DNA of 11,482 nucleotides from CAUZEO01 sp963578625. Lineage in GTDB: Bacteria > Verrucomicrobiota > Kiritimatiellia > SLOV01. The position numbers and the translations under genes are program-made. The notes beneath the pieces were generated by a model. The model ran no database searches. It saw nothing but the letters and a program-made list of their open reading frames with translations, and had not been told where the DNA came from. Location: the NCBI GenBank assembly GCA_963578625.1, contig CAUZEO010000160.1:1-11482 (forward strand), written 5' to 3'. Positions 7,601 through 11,482 of the stretch are shown piece after piece (within the stretch, counting starts at the first letter, position 1; each line of letters starts with the position of its first letter).

Positions 7601-8312
7601 CAAACTGGTGGGGTAGAATGTTGTTGGTTATGTACGTATCCGTATACGGCTCCGCATAAGCATCCAGATCGGGTCCAACCCCCTGTCCAAACTGCCAACC
7701 GCCGGAATTCACGGCGAAATACGTGTCTGGATTTGTCGCGTTGGTCCCCCCGAAATTAAAGTCGAAACCCTGGCTTAACGGCAGCGTTGCACTCCCCCCC
7801 TCATTGCCGCCTACCTGATACTTGCCGAAATGCGCCGTCGCGTAGCCTGCGTCCTGCAGCATCTCCGCGTAGGTGGTGGTGGAAGCAGGGATGTCCTGGT
7901 TCTGCCCGGGCCCCAGCAGCGGCGGACTGCCCGGGCCCTGATTCAAACTGCCGGTCGTATAGACGCCATTTTCATCCCGCACCGGATATTGTCCCGTCAA
8001 CAGCGCCGCCCGCGAAGGCGCTCCTCTTGGCTGCATGTAGCAGTGGGTGAAAACGAGACCTTCCCAATTCATTCGAAGGAGCGCCGGCGTTTCGTAAAAA
8101 TCGCTTCCGTTCCCCAGGTTCACGCGGCCGCTGTTGGTGTCCGTCCAGCCCAGGTCATCTACGTAAAAAATGACCACATTCAGATTCGTGGGCACTGAGC
8201 CTGCATCGACCTGGAGGCAAAATTCCGCGGAAAACAGAAAAACGAGAGCTCCCATTCCCCGAAGAAAGCTTCGCGCCAAACTCAGCAAGTTTTCACCTGT
8301 GTTATCGCCCAT
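1677..8312 (-). CDS. Giant exported protein of four tandem sulfatase domains, only the last with an intact active site
   Basis: This 2211-aa protein is about four times the length of a usual S1-family (arylsulfatase A-like, alkaline-phosphatase superfamily) sulfatase. The start at 8312 follows directly after an in-frame TGA, so no longer start exists; a hydrophobic stretch at about 20-38 is the likely signal peptide (cleavage after VDA plausible). Four domains follow at roughly 44-552, 567-1074, 1090-1597 and 1612-2129, joined by proline-rich linkers, then a C-terminal domain at 2144-2211. Each has D-D-L-G-W (metal), G-K-x-(Q/H), H-x-P, S-D-N-G-G (metal) and K-G-x-F-x-E-G-G-I-R-V-P. Domain 4 has CSPSR, whose Cys1665 is the expected formylglycine, plus His1734. 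Domains 1-3 have Gly97, Gly620 and Gly1143 instead of Cys and Gln166, Gln689 and Gln1212 instead of His. They are presumably not hydrolytic. The frame is open throughout with no frameshift. Activation would need a formylglycine-generating enzyme encoded elsewhere. The substrate is unknown. Confidence 0.95.
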   Translation of the reverse strand: MGDNTGENLLSLARSFLRGMGALVFLFSAEFCLQVDAGSVPTNLNVVIFYVDDLGWTDTNSGRVNLGNGSDFYETPALLRMNWEGLVFTHCYMQPRGAPSRAALLTGQYPVRDENGVYTTGSLNQGPGSPPLLGPGQNQDIPASTTTYAEMLQDAGYATAHFGKYQVGGNEGGSATLPLSQGFDFNFGGTNATNPDTYFAVNSGGWQFGQGVGPDLDAYAEPYTDTYITNNILPHQFDYTYDELTNLVTGTSKHLTDAMADAVEAFIGDHVSDTSGNQRFFIQYNHWAVHTPTEARPDLVDKYLSKSPGVEHTNHLYAAMIEQFDQTLSRLFSVLTDPNGDGDTSDDISGETLVMLVSDNGGDDRTSNAPLRGGKGMFTEGGIRVPMVARLPGVIEGGTVSDAMVHAVDFYPTLADLANVEIPDGHELDGESFSLVLENPLNTHRFRSPIFYHFPGYLDDRASPSTVVISEEPDRTTYKLFYDYEEGEYALYNLTLDIGESNNLLDTGSEFDANLELAERLRQQMLDWLSATVDNPSNDFPIVVATGELVEFPGPIVHPVPPPPPVPNIVVVYLDDLGWTDLGTGAPNLGNGSDYYDTPAMSQLAAEGLSMTRCYMQPNGFPSRSALLTGQYPVRDSNGIYASIGLNLGIGDPPLLGPEQNQDIPASTVTLAEMLRSAGYVTAHFGKYQVGGNEGGGATLPLNQGYDFNFGGTNATSPGTYFAMNNSAWSFDAGVGPELDVFAVPYSDSYITNHIFPFQSDYSIEQLKSFLEGTPKHLSDAMADAVGEFIGDHRSGPSASSPFFLHYGHWSAHTPNDARADLADKYLNRTPGTLHTNHVYGAMIEQTDQTLARLLSVLRDPNGDGETSDDITEHTLVVLVSDNGGDTRTSNLPLRGGKGMFTEGGIRVPMIARMPGVIPAGAISDTLVHAVDFYPTFAEIAEASIQPGHALDGESFKAVLENPASTFRFRSPVFYHFPGYLDDRVVPSTVMISDNGGGDTFKLFYSYENGAYELYDLMVDIGETNNLLATENLFLENLAVAEGLRGQMVTWLNDIVDNPSNDYPIIKETGELVDPPGPLINPVPPPPPVPNIVLVCVDDLGWTDLNSGRLNLGNGSDYYETPTMLQMVWEGLVFTHCYMQPNGAPTRAALLTGQYPVRDENGVYASGHLNLGTGDPPLLGPDQNQDVPASTPTYAEMLKSAGYVTAHFGKYQVGGNEGGNATMPLNQGFDFNFGGTNATNPSAYFAADSGGWIFDVGVGPELDVHAEPYSDTYIEKNILPYQFDYTLDELTNMLSGTSKHLTDATADAVETFVAAHRAGPDASSPFFVQYNHWTVHSPTEPRADFADKYLNKPPGVEHTNHLYAAMIEQTDQTLARLLNMLRDPNGDGNLEDDISEHTLILLVSDNGGDERTSNSPLRGGKGMFTEGGIRVPMIARLPGVVPAGQVTDTLVHAVDFYPTFADIGEAAIPGGHSLDGESFWSVLQNPINTIRFRSPVFYHFPGYLDDRASPSTAMISEAPDGDHYKLFYDYEDGAYALFNLTVDIGESNNLLDTEEEFAIYSPIGEGMSQQMIGWLNATVDNPSNDYASVKLTGQLVEPPEPIEPPPPPLPSPNIVMMYVDDLGWTDLSGGNPNEGNGSDFYETPSMDSLADQGLSFTSCYMQPNCSPSRAALLSGQYAPRAGNGVYAVNNLNRGNGSPPLVGPDQNRDVPASTVTFAEMMQGGGYVTAHFGKYHVGGNEGGSSTLPQNQGFDFNFGGTAAGNPPSYFANMNTGSWRFGGGIGPELDPYAQPYTDTYITNNIFPYQSNFTFSELSAFLSGTSKHLTDGMADAVETYIKNHVSGPNAAKPFFIHYSHYAVHVPNQGRGDLVSKYQSKPGGVRHNDHVYAAMIEQLDQTLARLYDNLEDPNGDGDTSDDISANTVLMFVSDNGGDARTTNIPLRGRKGAFTEGGIRVPMIVRWPGVIPAGTISDTVVHALDFYPTFADITGVALPPGHILDGESFSNVLTNPVSAVRIRTNLYFHFPGYLDFRAEPSTIVLSERSDGDRYKLYYTYEDKEYALYNITDDIGENNDLLDTLAGFTSHSEVAEAMRQEMVAWLDEVVDDLTNDYPTYRSTGEVVDPPDELVGFFGSGGSANPGLRFTGMSLDRDTEQLSLPWQSGPGTRYRIESSCDYLCWTTRLTNLTAVDTESVAIFREPDLASTNRGYRVVEE
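1680..1883 (-). other. C-terminal domain of the tetra-sulfatase
   Basis: Residues 2144-2211, after a Gly/Ser-rich spacer (about 2130-2140). Key positions are W-Q-S-x-P-G, Y-x-I-E-S-S, a second Trp, R-L-T-N-L, F-R-E-P and the terminal Y-R-V-V-E-E. It matches the end of the downstream exported protein. It has two cysteines (C-D-Y-L-C) that the partner domain lacks. Confidence 0.75.
1926..3479 (-). repeat. Sulfatase repeat unit 4 (predicted catalytic domain)
   Basis: Residues 1612-2129. This is the only unit with the full set of S1 sulfatase active-site residues: Asp1620/Asp1621, Cys1665 in C-S-P-S-R-A-A-L-L-S-G, Lys1732 and His1734 in G-K-Y-H, His1859 in H-V-P, Asp1928/Asn1929 in S-D-N-G-G, and Lys1944. 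The last lies in L-R-G-R-K-G, where units 1-3 have L-R-G-G-K-G. The C-S-P-S-R form can be matured by aerobic FGE or by anaerobic radical-SAM enzymes. Confidence 0.93.
3480..3521 (-). other. Proline-rich linker between sulfatase units 3 and 4
   Basis: Residues 1598-1611 read as E-P-I-E-P-P-P-P-P-L-P-S. This linker differs from the other two, marking the junction between the pseudo-sulfatase part and the catalytic unit. Confidence 0.8.
3480..5045 (-). repeat. Sulfatase repeat unit 3 (pseudo-sulfatase)
   Basis: Residues 1090-1611, including the linker to unit 4. Asp1098/Asp1099 and S-D-N-G-G are intact. The formylglycine position is Gly1143, and the following Ser of P-S-R is Thr (G-A-P-T-R), a further departure from the motif. 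The G-K-x-H position is Gln1212. It pairs with unit 1 in motif wording. Confidence 0.92.
5046..5090 (-). other. Proline-rich linker between sulfatase units 2 and 3
   Basis: Residues 1075-1089 carry N-P-V-P-P-P-P-P-V, nearly identical to the unit 1/2 linker, so the linker was duplicated together with the domain. Confidence 0.8.
5046..6614 (-). repeat. Sulfatase repeat unit 2 (pseudo-sulfatase)
   Basis: Residues 567-1089, including the linker to unit 3. Asp575/Asp576 and the S-D-N-G-G block are intact. The formylglycine position is Gly620 (motif G-F-P-S-R) and the G-K-x-H position is Gln689. In its first half it resembles unit 4 more than unit 1 or 3 (LA-x-x-GLS, IFP-x-QS, HY-x-H, PN). Confidence 0.92.
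6615..6656 (-). other. Proline-rich linker between sulfatase units 1 and 2
   Basis: Residues 553-566 contain a run of five prolines in H-P-V-P-P-P-P-P-V. This is a stiff, extended linker typical of multi-domain exported enzymes. Confidence 0.8.
6615..8183 (-). repeat. Sulfatase repeat unit 1 (pseudo-sulfatase)
   Basis: Residues 44-566, including the linker to unit 2. Metal-site residues Asp52/Asp53 and Asp359/Asn360 are kept, as are His290 of H-T-P and Lys375. The formylglycine position is Gly97 (motif G-A-P-S-R) and the G-K-x-H position is Gln166. By motif wording (NSGR, EGLVFTHCYMQP, DELTN, QYNHW, PTE) it is closest to unit 3. Confidence 0.92.
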
Positions 8313-8566
8313 TCATCCAATCATGACGCCAAATAACGCATTATGACCTACAACAGGGTCTAAAGTCAACATTTTTCTCCCGCCTTGCGGTGCGAATCAT
8401 GAGCTCCAGACACCAAGTGCCGTTGACGGACACTCCTAAGATACGAACGAGTTAACCCGGCAAAAGTCGTTGCAAAGGAAACCTCAAATCTCGCCCGTTT
8501 TCAAGTATTCCTGTGAAAAAACTGTTAACAATTCGCCGATTCCAGCTGGGTTTACGAAATATCGCG
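8313..8566. other. 254-base intergenic region between mlrC and the sulfatase gene
   Basis: The region holds the promoter described at 8340-8369. I find no convincing rho-independent terminator for the upstream operon, no RNA gene and no operator-like long palindrome. The only inverted repeat of note is a 4-bp stem (ccgc-ctt-gcgg, about 8382-8392), too weak to call. Confidence 0.55.
8340..8369 (-). promoter_or_regulatory. Sigma-70-type promoter for the sulfatase gene
   Basis: On the minus strand TTGACT (8369-8364) is followed after 18 bases by CATAAT (8345-8340). Each hexamer has one mismatch to consensus. Transcription would start near 8333, leaving a leader of about 20 bases before the ATG at 8312. 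The leader has only a weak GGAT-type ribosome binding site. The position agrees with the chosen start codon. Confidence 0.6.
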
Positions 8567-10033
8567 TCAAATCTCCTCAAACGGGTAAAGCGGCGTTCTA
8601 CGGTGCTCGAACTTGAAGTGTGCCATATCCGCGGATGTGCTACCGGGAGTGTTTACCCGCAACATTCGCTTGCTGACAGGACCGTACGCGGCCGTGGGCG
8701 CGTGTACGCCTTTGGCAACCAGAATCTGAAAGTCCGCGGGGTCCAGTCCGCAGCTCGTGATTTGTCCCAGGCTGAAAGGGGGTGTCCGATGGCTGGTGAG
8801 CAAAAAAGTCAGCGAGGTCTCGGACTCAACCACTGCAGTAGGACCCATGTCGTACGATGTTTTCCCTCCGTGACGCGCCTCCGGTTCTGTGAAATGCCCG
8901 TCGTAAATCCCGGAAACCGCCACTTCAGTGGTCAAGGGCGCCCCATGCATGTCATCAACTTTCCCGCCGATGGCCAGCGTGACCCGATTTCCGGCGCCTG
9001 CATTCACCGCCTGGGCCACGCTCTCCGGATCATTAATGCACACGAGAGTTTTCGGCCCGCCGCGGCGGTGAATCGCCGAGGCTATAAACGTGCCGTCCGC
9101 GGAAGATCCCCCCCCCACGTTGTCGCCCATATCCAGCAGACAGACCGGCCCGTTCGTTTTCCCGGCAAGGTCGATGGCCTTCTCGACGTCCGTCAAGTCG
9201 GCCTGAAATCCGGCCCGATGCTCCACGATATATGCCGCCAGCTCATCGGCAAGTTCCTGCGCGAGCTTCGGTTGATTGTCGGTCACAACGACAAAGCTGC
9301 TTCCCATCTCGTACACGTCCGCATACGGAAAACCCAGAACGATACTGTTACTGAGCACCCCGTCCCGGGTCAGCATTGAATCGGCGATATCATACATGGG
9401 TAAACAGGGTGGCTGGGACGTAAGTTGACGTTCGATATTCATTGCGACATTCGGAAACGAAGCGGATTGGACCGGATGGATTTCGCCGCGAAGGGTTTGC
9501 GCCATTAGATTCGCCGCTTCGCGTCCCCGGTCCCGCTGATCCAAGTGGGGATTTGAACGATAGGCCACGGTTGCGTTGCACGCATCGATCATTCGCTGCG
9601 TCAGGTTTGCGTGCGGATCGATCGTACAAACAATGGGCAGCCCCCCACCCACCCGATTCCGGACTTCTTCCAGCCAGTAGCCGTCCATGTCCGGATGCGG
9701 CACTGAGACAGCCGCGCCGTGCGGCGCCAGCAGAAGCCCATCAAGCTCGCCGGCCTCATCCAATCCCCTGTGCACGATCTCCATGATCTTCGTCAGCGCG
9801 TCTTCCGTGACGCGGCCCGAGGGCATCGCGCCCGCCAACAGGATGGGCACCGCTTCGAAATTCGCCTCGGATAATCCCTGCAGAAAACCACCCACCTCGT
9901 GATGGGCATCCCCGTATTCCTGCCGGACTTCCTCACCCACCAACAGTAGATTTCGGCGAAATTCTTCGAACGTTGTCGGGGACTGGATAAATGTGTTGGA
10001 CTCGTGAGACAGTCCAATAATTCCGACTCTCAT
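8567..10033 (-). CDS. mlrC: MlrC / M81 family metallohydrolase
   Basis: This 488-aa protein has the full architecture of the M81/MlrC family, whose founder is the zinc enzyme that cleaves linearised microcystin; most relatives have unknown substrates. The N-terminal half (about 1-290) starts MRVGIIGLSHESNTF, with Glu11 a likely metal ligand. It contains LLAPHGA near 102-107, I-D-P-H at 138-141 (Asp139, His141) and N-P-H at 161-163 (His163), the expected metal-binding set. The C-terminal MlrC domain begins near 297 and includes L-L-D-M-G-D-N-V-G-G-G. GAGGAG lies 9 bases before the ATG. It follows the epimerase-like gene after 27 bases and is probably the last gene of that operon. No signal peptide is seen, so it is probably cytoplasmic. 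A role on a sugar-derived amide or lactone rather than a microcystin is plausible but unproven; the symbol denotes the family only. Confidence 0.9.
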   Translation of the reverse strand: MRVGIIGLSHESNTFIQSPTTFEEFRRNLLLVGEEVRQEYGDAHHEVGGFLQGLSEANFEAVPILLAGAMPSGRVTEDALTKIMEIVHRGLDEAGELDGLLLAPHGAAVSVPHPDMDGYWLEEVRNRVGGGLPIVCTIDPHANLTQRMIDACNATVAYRSNPHLDQRDRGREAANLMAQTLRGEIHPVQSASFPNVAMNIERQLTSQPPCLPMYDIADSMLTRDGVLSNSIVLGFPYADVYEMGSSFVVVTDNQPKLAQELADELAAYIVEHRAGFQADLTDVEKAIDLAGKTNGPVCLLDMGDNVGGGSSADGTFIASAIHRRGGPKTLVCINDPESVAQAVNAGAGNRVTLAIGGKVDDMHGAPLTTEVAVSGIYDGHFTEPEARHGGKTSYDMGPTAVVESETSLTFLLTSHRTPPFSLGQITSCGLDPADFQILVAKGVHAPTAAYGPVSKRMLRVNTPGSTSADMAHFKFEHRRTPLYPFEEI

Positions 10034-10060
10034 GCTCTGCTACTCCTCGGGTTCCGCCGA

Positions 10061-11170
10061 TCAGGGTAATTGAATTTCCCAGTTCGCGTCGACGATGGCT
10101 CTGGGCGCTTCCGCCACCCCCTCTTTACACGGCTGGATGGTATAAGAAAATGTGTACTGGCGCTCCTCGTAAGCGTCTAGCCAGGCAAAGCTCGGGGTAT
10201 CCAGAAGCTCTCCAAGCCCCACGTTGTACTCCCGTGTCAGGGCAAATGGGAATGAGCTGAATTCCATTCCGCGGGTCAATTCCTGTCCGTTCCACGGCGG
10301 CATCTCGCGTGAATGGTTCTCTTCCCACGTCATCAGCCACGGAAAGTGAACTCGCTCCCAGGCGTAGGCCATCGCTACCCCTTTCGCCGGATTACATGCC
10401 GAGAACCAGGCCACATCGTCTTCGGGACGAATTCGCATCGTGCAAAGATCTCCGTTGCATGCCTGCCGCGGGTACGTCTGCCAGTCGAGCGTGCCACCGT
10501 CTTTGCCCGGAATGTGAGGATATTCGAACGGTGTGTCCCCCTGGAAAGTAGTTAGACTATCGTCGTCGGGCCATGTCATGCCCCGGTCCGCATTACAGGC
10601 GAACAGGGCCGGTGACTCGGGGACCCCGAGTAGCTGGTCGCCGATCGTAGCGTGCTGGGCCACGCCGATCACCCGCTGAAACCCGGTCTTGTTAATGAGC
10701 ACTTCATCAACGCGAATTGTCGAAGAGCCCTCGGCAAGCGTGAAGAGGCGGCGAACGCCCATCGCGGTGTGAGGCAGATCCGCTTCCATGACCAGCCTCG
10801 CCTGACCGCCGTTGGTGTCGGCCATCACCACGGACCAGGCCACCAAGCCGGCCTCTCCGTGGAGAGGAAGTCCCGCCGACACTTCGCCGGGGCTTTGCGA
10901 ACCGAAAATATCGCAACAGAGATTATGGCCGGCGATAGAGCTCAGCAGTTTGCTCTCATCGTGATCGCCGTACACCTCGATCTCTCCGAGCTCCCGCAGG
11001 TTCGGCTCGATGAGGGGCCACTTTGGTTCCCAAAGAGCATTCAGCGATTCACCGGCCATCGACAACGAAGCAATATGACCGCCCCCGGTTAGAATAATCG
11101 TTTCCACCACCCCATTACTCATGGACAGGCCGGAGCGATTTCGAAGTGTGCATGTCTTGATTTCAAGCAT
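10061..11170 (-). CDS. Aldose-1-epimerase-like (galactose mutarotase fold) protein
   Basis: This 369-aa protein resembles aldose 1-epimerases, which interconvert alpha and beta anomers of sugars or act on related substrates. The start at 11170 has AGGAG 8 bases upstream; the ATG at 11209 would add 13 unlikely residues. Matching motifs are LPLHGEAG (His104) for the L-H-G-G-x-x-G block, V-A-Q-H-A (His173) for the catalytic His, and T-W-E-E-N (281-285) as the probable catalytic Glu region. The length slightly exceeds simple mutarotases, and the family call rests on motifs read by eye. No signal peptide is present, so it is probably cytoplasmic. It sits 60 bases after the KDG kinase gene and 27 before mlrC, suggesting it prepares or salvages a sugar acid for the same pathway. 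A related mutarotase-fold family of unknown function is an alternative. Confidence 0.7.
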   Translation of the reverse strand: MLEIKTCTLRNRSGLSMSNGVVETIILTGGGHIASLSMAGESLNALWEPKWPLIEPNLRELGEIEVYGDHDESKLLSSIAGHNLCCDIFGSQSPGEVSAGLPLHGEAGLVAWSVVMADTNGGQARLVMEADLPHTAMGVRRLFTLAEGSSTIRVDEVLINKTGFQRVIGVAQHATIGDQLLGVPESPALFACNADRGMTWPDDDSLTTFQGDTPFEYPHIPGKDGGTLDWQTYPRQACNGDLCTMRIRPEDDVAWFSACNPAKGVAMAYAWERVHFPWLMTWEENHSREMPPWNGQELTRGMEFSSFPFALTREYNVGLGELLDTPSFAWLDAYEERQYTFSYTIQPCKEGVAEAPRAIVDANWEIQLP

Positions 11171-11230
11171 TTGGTGCTCTCCTGGTCTCCGGGCACAGCC
11201 TGGAGACAATTGTTGAAAGATCCCTCTACG
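11171..11230. other. 60-base spacer between the kinase and epimerase-like genes
   Basis: The spacer contains the ribosome binding site AGGAG at about 11179-11183 (minus strand) and no visible terminator. This supports read-through from the kinase gene. Confidence 0.45.
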
Positions 11231-11482
11231 TCATCGAACAACCCGCCCCGAACCGGAACCCCTCATCAGCGACTCCACTTCTTCGCGGGTATTGAAATTA
11301 AAATCCCCGGCAATCGAATGGGCAAGACAGGAAGCCGCAACGGCAAACGAAACCGCACAATCCGCGGACTCCAGTTCGGGATTCGCCAGCGCAAACAGCA
11401 ATGCCCCGGCAAACGAATCCCCCCCGCCGACCCGGTCCACGATATTCCGGATCTCGTACGGTCTGTACTCACCGTCGACCTC
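11231..11482 (-). CDS. kdgK: 2-dehydro-3-deoxygluconokinase (PfkB family), C-terminal 83 residues
   Basis: Only the 3' end is in the window; the frame is open to the right edge. The visible part has VDRVGGGDSFAGALL (visible residues 15-29), the PfkB signature 2 with the catalytic Asp in G-G-G-D. The end A-G-D-F-N-F near 61-66, then T-R-E-E-V-E and G-S-G-R-V, is the characteristic tail of KDG kinases rather than of fructo- or ribokinases. The enzyme phosphorylates 2-keto-3-deoxygluconate to KDPG, feeding the Entner-Doudoroff aldolase; KDG arises from alginate, pectin, ulvan-type and other uronates. It is the first visible gene of a minus-strand operon with the epimerase-like gene and mlrC. The promoter and any regulator lie outside. 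Confidence 0.85.
   Translation of the reverse strand, partial: EVDGEYRPYEIRNIVDRVGGGDSFAGALLFALANPELESADCAVSFAVAASCLAHSIAGDFNFNTREEVESLMRGSGSGRVVR

Noticed and set aside
8016..8042. The C-Y-M-Q-P cysteine as an alternative formylglycine site in units 1-3
   Set aside because: The maturation motif needs C-x-P/A-x-R; here Pro is at +4 and no correctly placed Arg follows. Unit 4 has both this Cys and the true motif.
1677..8312. The four repeats as an assembly artefact or a fusion of four separate genes by sequencing error
   Set aside because: The units differ throughout at DNA and protein level, only unit 1 has a signal peptide, the linkers are coding and proline-rich, and no start site or ribosome binding site appears at unit borders.
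8313..8324. Three-codon open frame ATG ATT GGA TGA directly before the sulfatase ATG
   Set aside because: It is too short to judge and could arise by chance. It may matter for translation coupling, but nothing else supports it.
8513..9379. Plus-strand open frame of 288 codons antisense to mlrC
   Set aside because: The opposite strand encodes a clear full-length MlrC family protein. The antisense translation has no recognisable motif and is rich in Arg and Pro, as expected of a shadow frame.
11171..11209. Upstream ATG at 11209 for the epimerase-like gene
   Set aside because: The 13 added residues look like leader DNA; the ATG at 11170 has AGGAG at 8 bases.

Overview
The window looks like chromosomal DNA of a polysaccharide-degrading bacterium of the PVC group, most likely Verrucomicrobiota or Kiritimatiellota. 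This is an inference. It rests on a secreted multi-domain sulfatase, on the C-terminal beta-rich domain of the W-x-S-x-P-G-x-x-Y type shared by two exported proteins, and on a 2-keto-3-deoxygluconate (KDG) kinase gene next to sugar-handling genes. I see no RNA genes, insertion sequences, CRISPR arrays or phage genes. Nearly all of the DNA is coding.

Layout, left to right. Positions 2-550 (+) hold the C-terminal part of a PAPS-dependent sulfotransferase, cut by the window edge. It converges, with a 10-base gap, on a minus-strand pair: a giant sulfatase gene (8312-1677, 2211 aa) and, 75 bases downstream of it, a gene for an unrecognised exported protein (1601-561, 346 aa). A 254-base intergenic region (8313-8566) carries a near-consensus sigma-70 promoter for this pair. 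To its right lie three minus-strand genes that look like one operon, read from the right edge: the 3' end of a KDG kinase gene (11482-11231), an aldose-1-epimerase-like gene (11170-10061) and an mlrC/M81-type metallohydrolase gene (10033-8567).

The centre of interest is the 2211-aa protein. It is four complete sulfatase domains in a row with a repeat period of 523 residues, joined by proline-rich linkers and followed by a C-terminal domain. Only the fourth domain keeps the C-x-P-S-R formylglycine motif (Cys1665) and the active-site His of the G-K-x-H motif (His1734). The first three have Gly in place of the Cys and Gln in place of the His, while keeping the metal-binding acidic residues, the later His and the Lys. 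The protein therefore reads as one catalytic sulfatase behind three pseudo-sulfatase modules, which may bind sulfated glycans. The downstream exported protein ends in the same kind of C-terminal domain (about 29 of 68 residues identical by hand alignment), so the two may be sorted to the same place and act together.

A possible joint picture, which is inference: the sulfatase pair handles sulfated polysaccharide outside the cytoplasm, and the KDG kinase operon handles uronate-derived sugars such as those from alginate, ulvan or pectin-like material inside the cell. No polysaccharide lyase or glycoside hydrolase is visible here to name the substrate.
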